Shown here piece by piece: positions 9,893-17,151 of a stretch of 64,000 nucleotides of DNA; the stretch's first letter is position 1; each line of letters opens with the position of its first letter. This DNA is from JACVRW01 sp963837445 (lineage in GTDB: Bacteria; Actinomycetota; Thermoleophilia; Solirubrobacterales; Thermoleophilaceae): NCBI GenBank assembly GCA_963837445.1, contig CAWINK010000002.1, forward strand, positions 372,001 through 436,000, given 5' to 3'. The position numbers and the translations under genes were made by a program. The notes beneath the pieces are model-generated. The model saw only the letters and a list, made by a program, of their open reading frames with translations. It searched no databases and was not told the DNA's origin.

Positions 9893-9994
9893 AGAGCCAC
9901 GGTGTAAAGGCACTCCCGTCGTGAGGCGGGGTCGCAAAGCTCCAGGGCTCCCAATGGACTAGTCCGGAGGGAGTCGGCTGAGCTGCCACCGAAG
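9893..9994 (+). promoter_or_regulatory. Cyclic di-GMP-I (GEMM) riboswitch upstream of pilin 1
   Basis: Closing helix CGGTG (9900-9904) pairs with CACCG (9987-9991). A hairpin with stem CCCGTC/GGCGGG (9915-9930) is capped by the GNRA tetraloop GTGA. It is followed directly by GTCGCAAAGC (9931-9940), matching the hallmark GACGCAAAGC of GEMM-I. A second hairpin GGCTCCC/GGGAGTC (9946-9975) stands where the family has its tetraloop-receptor arm, and GAGCTGCCACCG closes the element. The aptamer is followed by about 75 nt and a strong SD (AAGGAGGAG). I see no clear terminator in that linker, so translational control is as plausible as transcriptional; ON or OFF polarity is not decided. Confidence 0.85.
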
Positions 9995-10067
9995 GTTCAC
10001 CTAAACGGCGGCTTTCCGCGGCAACTGGCACCCAGATAACCCCAGAGTCACCTCAAGGAGGAGACAC

Positions 10068-10499
10068 ATGCTGCGGAAGCTGCGCGACCGTATCCATGAC
10101 GGGCAAGAGGGATTCACCCTCATCGAGCTGCTCGTCGTCATTCTGATCATCGGCATCCTGGCGGCCATCGCGCTGCCGGCTTTCCTTGGTCAGCGTCAGA
10201 AGGGCCAGGACTCGGCTGCCAAGTCGGACGCTCGTAACCTCGCGTCCCACATGGAGTCCTGCTTCACCAACAAGGAGACCTACACCGGCTGCGCCGGGTC
10301 CCAGGACGTTACGCAGAGCGGCATCAATCTCACCACGAACGTCATCACGGGCGACACGGACACGGGCTACGTCATCACGTCGACGTCGAAGTCCGACAAC
10401 GTGTTCGTTTACACCAAGTCAGGGTCGACCGTGACCCGTACCTGCACCGTGGCGAACACAGGCGGCTGCGGCAACGCAGACGGCGGTACCAGCTGGTAG
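10068..10499 (+). CDS. Type IV pilin (major pilin candidate), copy 1
   Basis: 143 aa. Leader peptide MLRKLRDRIHDGQEG is cut before FTLIELLVVILIIGILAAIA, the canonical class III signal with Glu at position 5 of the mature protein. The mature pilin is about 128 aa and carries four cysteines (in ESCF, TGCAG, RTCTV and GGCGN) that can form two disulfides. SD AAGGAGGAG lies 6-7 nt before the ATG. It is processed by PilD, polymerised by PilB and retracted by PilT. Its message is headed by a c-di-GMP riboswitch and ends at a strong hairpin, so it is monocistronic. It differs from copy 2 by only a handful of residues. Confidence 0.95.
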   Translation: MLRKLRDRIHDGQEGFTLIELLVVILIIGILAAIALPAFLGQRQKGQDSAAKSDARNLASHMESCFTNKETYTGCAGSQDVTQSGINLTTNVITGDTDTGYVITSTSKSDNVFVYTKSGSTVTRTCTVANTGGCGNADGGTSW

Positions 10500-10524
10500 T
10501 CACTCAGCACTGCTTACGTCGCGA

Positions 10525-10557
10525 GGGCGGGCCCCCGGGCCCGCCCTTCGTCGTTCT
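10525..10557 (+). terminator. Rho-independent-type terminator after pilin 1
   Basis: Perfect 10-bp stem GGGCGGGCCC / GGGCCCGCCC (10525-10546) with a 2-nt apex, followed by TTCGTCGTTCT, a weak U-rich tail. The same core follows pilin 2. Confidence 0.85.
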
Positions 10558-10571
10558 AGACGGATGCACAG

Positions 10572-10599
10572 TCAAGGTTTGTGCCGTTTGCGTCGATTA
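10572..10599 (+). promoter_or_regulatory. FliA/WhiG-type promoter of pilin gene 2
   Basis: TCAAGGTTT begins at 10572 and GTCGATTA lies at 10592-10599, with the same 16-nt spacing as the copy-1 promoter. It lies just after the copy-1 terminator, giving pilin 2 its own start near 10606, again right before the aptamer. The -35 has TCAA rather than TAAA. Confidence 0.55.
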
Positions 10600-10612
10600 C
10601 GTGCCACAGGCC

Positions 10613-10713
10613 AGAGCCACGGTGTAAAGGCACTCCCGTCGTGAGGCGGGGTCGCAAAGCTCCCGGGGCTCCCAACGGATTCGTCCGGAGGGAGTCGGCT
10701 GAGCTACCACCAA
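10613..10713 (+). promoter_or_regulatory. Cyclic di-GMP-I (GEMM) riboswitch upstream of pilin 2
   Basis: The 5' half (10620-10661, including the GTGA-capped hairpin and GTCGCAAAGC) is identical to copy 1. The variable second arm differs (loop CCAACGGATTCGTCC against CCAATGGACTAGTCC), but the stem halves GGCTCCC and GGGAGTC are kept. The closing strand is GAGCTACCACC, so the terminal pair of the closing helix is lost while GGTG/CACC remains. Change in loops with conservation of the paired and ligand-contact regions is what selection on an RNA would leave. The linker to the start codon is about 72 nt, with the same SD. Confidence 0.85.
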
Positions 10714-10784
10714 GGGTTCTACACAGGCGGCTTCCGCGGTAACTGGCACCCAGACCAAGATCTGTCACCTCAAGGAGGAGACAC

Positions 10785-11213
10785 ATGCGGAAGCTTCGCG
10801 AACGTATCCACAACGGGCAGGAGGGTTTTACCCTCATCGAGCTGCTCGTCGTCATTCTGATCATCGGCATCCTGGCGGCCATCGCGCTGCCGGCTTTCCT
10901 TGGTCAGCGTCAGAAGGGCCAGGACTCGGCTGCCAAGTCGGACGCTCGTAACCTCGCGTCCCACATGGAGTCCTGCTTCACCAACAAGGAGACCTACACC
11001 GGCTGCGCGGGGTCCCAGGACGTTACGCAGAGCGGTATCAATCTCACCTCGAACGTCATCACGGGCGACACGGACACGGGCTACGTCATCACGTCGACGT
11101 CGAAGTCCGACAACGTGTTCGTTTACACCAAGTCAGGGTCGACCGTGACCCGTACCTGCACCGTGGCCAGCACAGGCGGCTGCGGCAACGCAGACGGCGG
11201 TACCAGCTGGTAG
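10785..11213 (+). CDS. Type IV pilin (major pilin candidate), copy 2
   Basis: 142 aa. The leader MRKLRERIHNGQEG lacks the Leu2 of copy 1 and has D-to-E and D-to-N changes. The mature protein differs from copy 1 at two sites I can see (T-to-S after NLT, and N-to-S in the CTVA region). The class III signal EGFTLIELLVVIL, the hydrophobic N-terminal helix and all four cysteines are kept. It has its own sigma-28-like promoter, riboswitch, SD and terminator. Two nearly identical major pilins may raise dosage, or let one copy vary. Expression probably depends on c-di-GMP through both the promoter class and the aptamer. Confidence 0.95.
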   Translation: MRKLRERIHNGQEGFTLIELLVVILIIGILAAIALPAFLGQRQKGQDSAAKSDARNLASHMESCFTNKETYTGCAGSQDVTQSGINLTSNVITGDTDTGYVITSTSKSDNVFVYTKSGSTVTRTCTVASTGGCGNADGGTSW

Positions 11214-11234
11214 TTAGTCAGCACTGCTTGACGT

Positions 11235-11274
11235 CGAAGGGCGGGCCCCCGGGCCCGCCCTTCGTCGTTCTGCG
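11235..11274 (+). terminator. Rho-independent-type terminator after pilin 2
   Basis: A 14-bp perfect stem, CGAAGGGCGGGCCC (11235-11248) with GGGCCCGCCCTTCG (11251-11264), then TCGTTCT. Longer than the copy-1 stem because the flanking CGAA/TTCG is also paired. Confidence 0.85.
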
Positions 11275-11314
11275 GCGTCAAGATAGCCGGACCGGGCGCT
11301 AGGTTGCCCGTCCG

Positions 11315-12076
11315 ATGGCGTCCGTGCCGGAGATCGCCGCCGCAGCCGCCGCCGGCGCGGTCATCGGGAGCTTCCTGAACGTGGTTGCGCATCGCATCCC
11401 GCGCGGTGAGTCGCTCGTCAGCCCAGGCTCGCGCTGCCCGGAGTGCGGCACGCCGATCAAGCCATACGACAACCTGCCCGTCGTCTCCTGGCTCCTGCTG
11501 CGCGGCCGTTGCCGCAGCTGCGGCGCGCCGATCTCGCCGCGCTACCCGCTGGTGGAACTGATAACCGCGGTCGCATTCGGCGCCGTGGTGGGGGTCCGGG
11601 GGTTCGACAACGACCTCGTGCTCGAGCTGCCGTTCGTGGCCACGCTGATCGCGCTGGCTGCGATCGACTTCGACCACAAGCTGCTGCCGAACAAGATCGT
11701 CTACCCGCTTGCGGCGTACGGGGTGATCGCCACACTGCTCGTGGACCAGGACGACCTCGTCGAGAACCTGATCGCGGGTGCTGGGGCGTTCCTCTTCCTG
11801 CTCGTGGCGGTGATCGCCTACCCGCGGGGGATGGGCATGGGCGACGTCAAGCTGGCCGGCGCGATGGGCCTCTATCTGGGCCTGTCGGTGATCCCGGCGC
11901 TGCTGGTGGCCTTCCTGTCGGGCTCGCTCGTGGGGATCGTGATCCTCGCGCGCGAGGGTGCCGCGGGACGAAAGAAAGCGGTCCCGTTCGGCGTCTTCCT
12001 GGCGCTCGGCGGGATCGTCGGGGTACTCGCCGGTCCAGAGCTGATCGACCTCTACGAGAGCAACTTCCTCGACTAA
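11315..12076 (+). CDS. pilD: Prepilin leader peptidase / N-methyltransferase PilD
   Basis: 253 aa, polytopic. The N-terminal domain has the zinc tetracysteine (CPECGTPI near 36-43 and CRSCGAPI near 65-72), typical of the bifunctional peptidase-methyltransferase. The two catalytic aspartates of the aspartyl prepilin peptidase are in AAIDFDHKLLPN near 111-122 and MGMGDVKLAGAMGLYLG near 171-187. It removes the short leader of the pilins just upstream and methylates the new N-terminal Phe. It starts at ATG 11315, with about 40 nt after the pilin 2 terminator. I see no clear sigma-28 motif for it. Confidence 0.95.
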   Translation: MASVPEIAAAAAAGAVIGSFLNVVAHRIPRGESLVSPGSRCPECGTPIKPYDNLPVVSWLLLRGRCRSCGAPISPRYPLVELITAVAFGAVVGVRGFDNDLVLELPFVATLIALAAIDFDHKLLPNKIVYPLAAYGVIATLLVDQDDLVENLIAGAGAFLFLLVAVIAYPRGMGMGDVKLAGAMGLYLGLSVIPALLVAFLSGSLVGIVILAREGAAGRKKAVPFGVFLALGGIVGVLAGPELIDLYESNFLD

Positions 12077-12098
12077 CGGCCGACTAAGTCCAGCAGGC

Positions 12099-12120
12099 GT
12101 CCAGCATCCCTGGACATTTT
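12099..12120 (+). terminator. Small hairpin with T-run after pilD
   Basis: GTCCAG-catcc-CTGGAC (12099-12115) followed by ATTTTC. A short 6-bp stem, plausible weak terminator between pilD and the pilM promoter. Confidence 0.4.
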
Positions 12121-12131
12121 CGGGCGGACGT

Positions 12132-12158
12132 TAAGGGTGTCCAACGTACAGCCGATAC
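12132..12158 (+). promoter_or_regulatory. FliA/WhiG-type promoter of the pilM operon
   Basis: TAAG at 12132-12135, exactly 15 nt, then GCCGATAC at 12151-12158: a close match to TAAA-N15-GCCGATAA. The start would fall near 12165, about 9 nt before the pilM ATG (12174). It would drive pilM-pilN-pilO, the PilP-like gene and probably the secreted calcium-repeat gene. Confidence 0.65.
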
Positions 12159-12173
12159 CCCTTGCGTACGCCC

Positions 12174-13106
12174 ATGAGTCTCTCCCTCCGTAAGAACTCC
12201 TCTGGTGGCACCGTCGGGCTGGATATCGACGGTCGCTACCTCGCAGCCGCCCAGGTCGAAAGCGGACGCGTCGTGCGTGGCGCAAGCCTCGAGCTGGCCG
12301 AAGGCATCGTCCGCGATGGCGAGGTCCTCGACGGCGATCGCCTCGCCGAGGCGCTGAAGAAGTTCGTCGCCGAGGCCGGGCTGCCGAAGAACGTTCGCCT
12401 TGGAGTGGCCAACCAGCAGATCGTCGTCCGCGTGGTCGAGCTTCCCCGCATCGAGGACGAGAAGCAGCGCGACGCCGCCGTCCGCTTCCAGGCGGCCGAG
12501 GCGATCGCAATGCCGCTCGACGAGGCCGTGCTCGACCACCAGATTGCCTCCTACAGCGAGGCGCCCGACGGCTCCCCGCGCATGCAGGTCGTGCTCGTGG
12601 CCGCGCGGCGCTCGATGATCGAGGCGCTGCTCGAGGCCGCCAAGCACGCCGGCCTCAAGCCGGAGGGCATCGACCTCGACGCCTTCGCGCTCGTCCGCAC
12701 GCTCGCCACCGCCTCGGAGGCCGGGCCGGAGGACACCGCGCGCGTCTACTGCCACCTCGGCGGCGTGAGCAACCTCGCGATCGCCGTCGGTACGGCTTGC
12801 TTCTTCACCCGGCCGCTGTCCGCGGTCTGGGACGACGAGGACGCCGGCTCGCGGCTCGCCGACGAGATCCGGCTCTCGATCGACTACTACATGACCCAGG
12901 CGCAGGCGAAGCCGGTCGGCGAGGTTGTCCTCTCCGGCGTCGGCTCGGTCGACGACGAGCTCGTCGAGAGCCTCGGGGTCCACCTCGGCCTGCCGACCAA
13001 GGTCGCGGCGCCTCTCGGCATCCTCGACCCGTCGGCCCTCGAGGGTGGCGCTGATCCGCACCGCCTCACGGTTGCCGCCGGACTCGCCATGGGGAAGGCC
13101 GCATGA
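12174..13106 (+). CDS. pilM: Type IV pilus actin-like assembly ATPase PilM
   Basis: 310 aa from ATG 12174 (a TTG 12 nt upstream is in frame but overlaps the promoter region). The actin-like fold starts TVGLDIDGRYLAAAQVESG (phosphate 1 loop). LPRIEDEKQRDAAVRFQAAE near 86-105 is the typical PilM hinge signature, and DSRL-like and GVGS-type phosphate elements follow (VVLSGVGSVDDELVESLG near 255-272). PilM is cytoplasmic and binds the extreme N-terminus of PilN (consensus NLLP), linking the cytoplasm to the alignment complex. Its stop overlaps the pilN ATG (ATGA). Confidence 0.93.
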   Translation: MSLSLRKNSSGGTVGLDIDGRYLAAAQVESGRVVRGASLELAEGIVRDGEVLDGDRLAEALKKFVAEAGLPKNVRLGVANQQIVVRVVELPRIEDEKQRDAAVRFQAAEAIAMPLDEAVLDHQIASYSEAPDGSPRMQVVLVAARRSMIEALLEAAKHAGLKPEGIDLDAFALVRTLATASEAGPEDTARVYCHLGGVSNLAIAVGTACFFTRPLSAVWDDEDAGSRLADEIRLSIDYYMTQAQAKPVGEVVLSGVGSVDDELVESLGVHLGLPTKVAAPLGILDPSALEGGADPHRLTVAAGLAMGKAA

Positions 13107-13793
13107 AGGCCGTAAACCTGATCCCCGAATGACCAGCGCCGCGCGAAGGCCACCGGCGAACGTTCGGGCGGCGCCTACGTCGTGCTCGGCGTGCTCGCCG
13201 TGCTGCTCGTGATGGCCGTCGCGTACGTGACGGTGAGCAACTCGGCCAACGACAGCAAGAGCAAGGCCGCGCAGGCGAAGCAGGAGGCTGTCGCCGCCGA
13301 GAACAAGGCCCAGCGGCTCGGCGCCTTCACTGACTTCGCTTCGATCAAGGACCAGCGCCTCGCCTCGGTGATGGCGGCTGCGCAGACCCGCTTCGACTGG
13401 GAGCGCTTCATGAGAGAGCTCTCGCGTGTGATGCCGGCTGACAGCTGGGTCCATACGGCAGACGCTTCGGTGACAGGGGAAGTGAGCGGTGCCAACGTCG
13501 CGGCGACGCCCGCCGAGACCACGGTCGCCGTCCCCAAGGCCAACCTCGTCGGCTGCACGCCGCGCCAGTCCCAGGTGGCAAGCATGATGGTGCGCCTGGA
13601 GCAGATGTACCGCGTGACGGACGTCGCCCTGAACGAGTCCTCTAAGGAGGCCTCCGGTGGCGATACCAGCGTCGAGAGCTGCGGAGACCTTTTCAAGTTC
13701 GACCTGACGGTCACCTTCAGCCCAATGGAGCCCGCCAATGAGGCGCCCAAGGGCGAGACGCGGGTCCCGGCCTCACTCGGAGGTGGCTCGTAA
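13103..13793 (+). pseudogene. pilN: Type IV pilus alignment protein PilN, frameshifted at codon 10
   Basis: The ATG at 13103 overlaps the pilM stop and encodes MKAVNLIPE, the conserved N-terminal PilM-binding tail of PilN, but the next codon is TGA (13130-13132). Skipping the single T at 13130 gives a perfect continuation, DQRRAKATGERSGGAYVVLG, then the membrane segment (VVLGVLAVLLVMAVAYVTV), a coiled coil and the PilN periplasmic domain to the stop at 13791-13793. So one extra base breaks an otherwise intact gene. Without correction, translation could only restart at a GTG near 13182, losing the PilM-binding tail. Either a sequencing indel or a real null; the resemblance to an RF2-type UGA-C shift site is superficial. 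Confidence 0.85.
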
Positions 13794-14752
13794 TGGCCTC
13801 GATGTCCGACCGCGACCGGAAGCTCATGCTCGCGATCATCCCGATCGTCGTGATCGTGGCGTACTGGTTCCTGCTGCTTGCTCCCAAGCGCGAGGAAGCA
13901 ACCGCGGCGTCCGCTTCGTTGACGGAGCAGGAGACGCGCCGCGACGCGGCCAAGGCCGAGCTGGCACAGGCCTCCAGCGCCAAGACCGACTTCCGCAGCG
14001 ACTACACCCAGATTGTGCGCCTCGGCAAGGCCATCCCGGCCGACGTCGACATGCCCAGCCTCCTCGTGCAGCTCGAGGGCGCGGCCAAGGGCACCGGCAT
14101 CAAGTTCACCAAGATCGCGACCGGCGAGCGGGCCCCCGTGGCGCCCGCGGCGCCCCCGACCCCGCCCGCCGACGGCGAGAGCCCGGAGGGCACCCCGCCC
14201 GCCGCGGCCGGAGGCCAGCCGGCGGCGAGCCCTCCCGGCCAGGCAGCCGAGGGCGCGAACAACACAGCTGCTCAGGCTGACGGCGCGGCGGCTCAGTCCG
14301 GCGTGGATGCCACCACCTCGACCACGGCGAGCGAGGGAAGCCTCCCCGTGGGCGGCGGTGCCCCGGCGACCGCTGCCGACGGTACGACGACGGCCGCTCC
14401 GTCCGGACTTGAAACGGTGCCGCTCGAGCTCGAGTTCACCGGCGACTTCTTCAAGCTCGCTGACTTCTTCCACGACATCAAGCGCTTCGTCCACGTCATG
14501 AACACGGACGTGGTCGTGAACGGCCGCCTGGTTACGGTCGACAGCGTCAGCTACTCGAGCGACCCGCTCCTGTTCCCGCGCATTCGGGCTTCGATCTCGG
14601 CGACCGTGTTCCTCTCGCCGAAGGTCGAGGGTGCCACGGCGGGCGCGAGCCCGCAGGGTCCCGCGGTCACGACGCCGGGTACCACGCCGGCGGCCGCACC
14701 CGCACCGTCGCCCACGCCTTCGCCTGCCCCGACCGCCACAGCGACTCCTTAG
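13793..14752 (+). CDS. pilO: Type IV pilus alignment protein PilO-like, with long low-complexity linker
   Basis: 319 aa. A short cytoplasmic N-terminus (MASMSDRDRKLMLA) and one membrane segment (IIPIVVIVAYWFLLLAP, about 14-30) are followed by a coiled coil (about 33-65) and a PilO-like ferredoxin fold. The fold is split by about 90 residues of Ala/Pro/Gly/Thr-rich sequence (about 115-205). The second half resumes at VPLELEFTGDFFKLADFFHD and ends with another Pro/Thr/Ala tail. With PilN it forms the periplasmic alignment complex over the motor. In a monoderm the linkers may help span the wall. Starts at ATG overlapping the pilN stop (TAATG). Confidence 0.85.
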   Translation: MASMSDRDRKLMLAIIPIVVIVAYWFLLLAPKREEATAASASLTEQETRRDAAKAELAQASSAKTDFRSDYTQIVRLGKAIPADVDMPSLLVQLEGAAKGTGIKFTKIATGERAPVAPAAPPTPPADGESPEGTPPAAAGGQPAASPPGQAAEGANNTAAQADGAAAQSGVDATTSTTASEGSLPVGGGAPATAADGTTTAAPSGLETVPLELEFTGDFFKLADFFHDIKRFVHVMNTDVVVNGRLVTVDSVSYSSDPLLFPRIRASISATVFLSPKVEGATAGASPQGPAVTTPGTTPAAAPAPSPTPSPAPTATATP

Positions 14753-14761
14753 GACTCTGTG

Positions 14762-15700
14762 ATGAAGATCTTCATGCTCGACCTCTGGCAGGACCTCAAG
14801 GACAAGCGCCTCTGGCCGGTGGCCGTCGTGCTCCTCGCCGCGCTGGTCGCAGTCCCGGTCCTGCTGGCGAAGCCCTCGTCGGCGCCGTCCGGGCCCGCTC
14901 CGGTGGCGAACGCCGCAGGTCCCAAGCCGGACGTGCTGAAGCAGCTCGCGAAGGTCAAGCTCGGCGAGGACGTTCCGGGTGACGGCTCGACCCTGGGCGT
15001 GTTCAACCCGGGTGACCCGTTCAAGCCGCCGAAGGGCGCCATCAAGAAGGACGACGACACCTCGGGGAACAACTCCGGACCGAGCGGGAGCGACAGCGTG
15101 ATCCCGGGTTCAGAGGACGGCTCCGACACAGGCAGCACCGGCGGCGGAACGCCGACGACGCCTGGCGGGACGCCGGGTGGCACGCCGAACCCCGGTGGCG
15201 GGACCACCACGACGACCAAGACCTACAAGTACGTGGTCGACCTGACGTTCACCGCGAACGGCCGCACGCGGCGCATCAAGGGCATGGAAAAGCTCGAGAT
15301 GCTGCCGAGCCCGAACGCACCCCTGCTGATCTTCATGGGCGTCACGCCCAAGGGCTCGGACGCAGTGTTCCTGGTGGACTCGACGCTCGAGGCAGCCGGC
15401 GAGGGCCGCTGCAAGCCGAGCGAGGCCGAGTGCGCCTTCGCAGTCATCGGAGCCGGCTCCGAGTACATGTTCACCGAGGACAACGGCGACACCTACACCG
15501 TGCGGATCGACGAGATCCGCAAGGTCGAGGTCGGCGCCGGTGGCAAGGGCGCAAAGGCGGGCAACTCCAAGGCGGGCGGCTCCAAGGCGCGCGCCTCCGT
15601 TGGCCCCAACCGCCGCTTCGTTCCTCCGATGGTCGCCGACCTCGTGGTCGTGGCCAGTGAGACCACGCAAACTTCAGACACCGATACGGAAAGTCGATAG
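14762..15700 (+). CDS. PilP-like membrane-anchored pilus assembly protein (putative)
   Basis: About 312 aa (a GTG three bases upstream is also possible). N-terminal membrane segment (LWPVAVVLLAALVAVPVLLA, about 18-37), then KQLAKVKLGEDVPGDGSTLG and an Asp/Ser/Gly/Thr-rich spacer (about 98-158). The beta-rich domain (KYVVDLTFTANGRTRRIKGM through EYMFTEDNGDTYTVRIDEIR) ends in a Lys/Ala/Gly-rich tail. Its place after pilM-N-O matches pilP, and the small beta-domain on a flexible linker fits a PilP-type role, but sequence identity to PilP is not evident. Two cysteines (RCKPSEAEC) could form a disulfide outside the membrane. Confidence 0.6.
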   Translation: MKIFMLDLWQDLKDKRLWPVAVVLLAALVAVPVLLAKPSSAPSGPAPVANAAGPKPDVLKQLAKVKLGEDVPGDGSTLGVFNPGDPFKPPKGAIKKDDDTSGNNSGPSGSDSVIPGSEDGSDTGSTGGGTPTTPGGTPGGTPNPGGGTTTTTKTYKYVVDLTFTANGRTRRIKGMEKLEMLPSPNAPLLIFMGVTPKGSDAVFLVDSTLEAAGEGRCKPSEAECAFAVIGAGSEYMFTEDNGDTYTVRIDEIRKVEVGAGGKGAKAGNSKAGGSKARASVGPNRRFVPPMVADLVVVASETTQTSDTDTESR

Positions 15701-15707
15701 GACAGCA

Positions 15708-17084
15708 ATGCGACGCATCATCATCACCTCTCTGACGCTGATCGCCGCGGCTCTCCTGGTGGTGCCGGTCACTTCCGGCGCGCAGACGCGCGGCCAGGCA
15801 GCGGCCACGAAGGTCCCGAAGATCACGCGCGTCCAGCCGATGCGCGTGGCCGTGGGCGGAAAGCTCACGATCTCCGGCCGCAACTTCAAGGCCAAGCGCG
15901 GCAAGAACACAGTGATTTTCCGTGCAGGCAATGGCCGCACCGCTTTCGCGAAGCCGCTGCGCGCGAGCACGAGGAAGCTCGTCGTGCGTGTGCCGGGCTC
16001 GGTCTCGCGTCTCCTGCGGGTGGCAGCCAGCAGCCAGCAGCCCACGCGGCTGAGGCTGCGCGTGCTCGCCGGCAAGTTCTCCAAGTTCACCCCGCGCCGC
16101 CTGTCACCGGTCGTGACCGGCGCCAGCGACGCACCGGGTGGCGGCAACGGCCCCGGTGGCTCCGCTGGGTGTCCCGGAGACGACTACGACAACGATCTGC
16201 TTTCGAACTCCTTCGAGCAGTCCATCAATCTCGACCCCTGCATGGCTGACACGGACGGGGATTCGGTCGAGGACGGGTACGAGTACCAGTCCGCGCTCGA
16301 CCTGAACCACAATCCCCGCTCGGCGCCGCTGCCGTACCCCGGCAAGCGGCCCTACCCGAACCCGCTCGACCCGGGCGACGGCGTCGCGAACGGCACGGAC
16401 TACGACGGTGACGGCCTCAATCTGCGCGAGGAGTTCGCGATGTGGCTGCGCTACTCCAGCGACGGAGTGCTCCGTCCCTCGCGCCCCGGCTCGCTCTCGG
16501 GCCTGGTGTACAGCGACGGCCTTCAGTTCTCGGTCGACTCGCCGCCGCCGGCGGCACCCGCGCCGGGCACGCTCGCGGCCTGGACGCTTGACATCGACTC
16601 GGACGGCGTGCTGGCGGATGACGAGCGCGACGTGGACGCAGACGGCCTGGGCAACTGGGACGAGATTCGCGGCCGCATGACCGAGGGTTGGTGGCCCGCG
16701 CAGCACGACGGCACGAACGAGCCCAAGGAGTCGAAGTACCCGGAGCTCGACTACCTCGACAACGAGGACACAGGCCCGGCGTTCAACGCCCACATCGACG
16801 CTGACATGGACGGGGACGGCGTGCTGGACGGCGCCGACGACAGCGACCACGACGGCCTCACGAACCAGTTCGAGGTCCGTCGGCCCGGCGACTGGCTCAC
16901 CACGTTCGAGACGACGAACGCCTGGGCATACGTCAACCCGTTCAACCCCTGCAAGCCCTACAACTCGGAGCGCTGCCACGCTCACCCGCCGTTCGGCTAC
17001 TACACGGGCGACACGGTCACACCGGTCGGCCCGAATCCCCCGGCCGGCTACCCAGACGTTCACCCGGTCACGCCCAACGGCTGA
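15708..17084 (+). CDS. Secreted IPT/TIG-domain protein with calcium-binding (TSP3-like) repeats, pilus operon
   Basis: 458 aa from ATG 15708. A signal peptide (IIITSLTLIAAALLVVPVTSGAQ) precedes an IPT/TIG-like Ig domain (residues about 37-125: ITRVQPMRVAVGGKLTISGR). A Gly-rich hinge and a long region with Asp-rich calcium loops follow: ADTDGDSVEDGYE, GTDYDGDGLNLREE, DIDSDGVLADDE, DVDADGLGNWDE and DADMDGDGVLDG, DSDHDGLTNQFE. Four cysteines are visible. It is the last gene of the pilM operon, 7 nt after the PilP-like gene, so it is probably co-expressed with pili. A calcium-dependent adhesin, tip or wall-associated pilus partner is a reasonable inference; nothing shows it directly. Confidence 0.7.
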   Translation: MRRIIITSLTLIAAALLVVPVTSGAQTRGQAAATKVPKITRVQPMRVAVGGKLTISGRNFKAKRGKNTVIFRAGNGRTAFAKPLRASTRKLVVRVPGSVSRLLRVAASSQQPTRLRLRVLAGKFSKFTPRRLSPVVTGASDAPGGGNGPGGSAGCPGDDYDNDLLSNSFEQSINLDPCMADTDGDSVEDGYEYQSALDLNHNPRSAPLPYPGKRPYPNPLDPGDGVANGTDYDGDGLNLREEFAMWLRYSSDGVLRPSRPGSLSGLVYSDGLQFSVDSPPPAAPAPGTLAAWTLDIDSDGVLADDERDVDADGLGNWDEIRGRMTEGWWPAQHDGTNEPKESKYPELDYLDNEDTGPAFNAHIDADMDGDGVLDGADDSDHDGLTNQFEVRRPGDWLTTFETTNAWAYVNPFNPCKPYNSERCHAHPPFGYYTGDTVTPVGPNPPAGYPDVHPVTPNG

Positions 17085-17116
17085 CCACCCCTCCCAAGCA
17101 GTCCCTCCTCCAACCT

Positions 17117-17151
17117 GGCGCCCGCACCCTCATAAGTAGGGTGTGGGCGCC
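17117..17151 (+). promoter_or_regulatory. 14-bp inverted repeat abutting the aroC start codon
   Basis: GGCGCCCGCACCCT (17117-17130), loop CATAAGT, then AGGGTGTGGGCGCC (17138-17151); all 14 positions pair in RNA (one G-U). The ATG of aroC is the very next base. It could end the pilus transcript, act as an operator, or, if transcribed, hide the aroC start. No separate SD is visible. Confidence 0.7.

Larger units (their letters stand above)
9852..11274 (+). repeat. Tandem direct duplication: promoter + riboswitch + pilin + terminator
   Basis: Two copies of a module about 0.71 kb long lie head to tail: 9852-10557 and 10572-11274. Corresponding landmarks are offset by 720 nt (aptamer), 717 nt (start codon) and 714 nt (stop and terminator). 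The coding copies are nearly identical, and the 3' terminator hairpin core is identical. Most differences are in the aptamer's variable loop, the linker before the start codon and the spacers. This indicates a recent duplication or ongoing gene conversion of the coding part, with the regulatory loops free to drift. Confidence 0.9.

Noticed and set aside
13120..13140. Programmed +1 frameshift in pilN
   Set aside because: The UGA-C resembles the RF2 site, but GAA slipping to AAU is a poor re-pairing and no upstream SD-like stimulator is placed correctly.
12084..13454. 456-codon minus-strand open frame across pilM and pilN
   Set aside because: Shadow of pilM; no start signal or recognisable fold.
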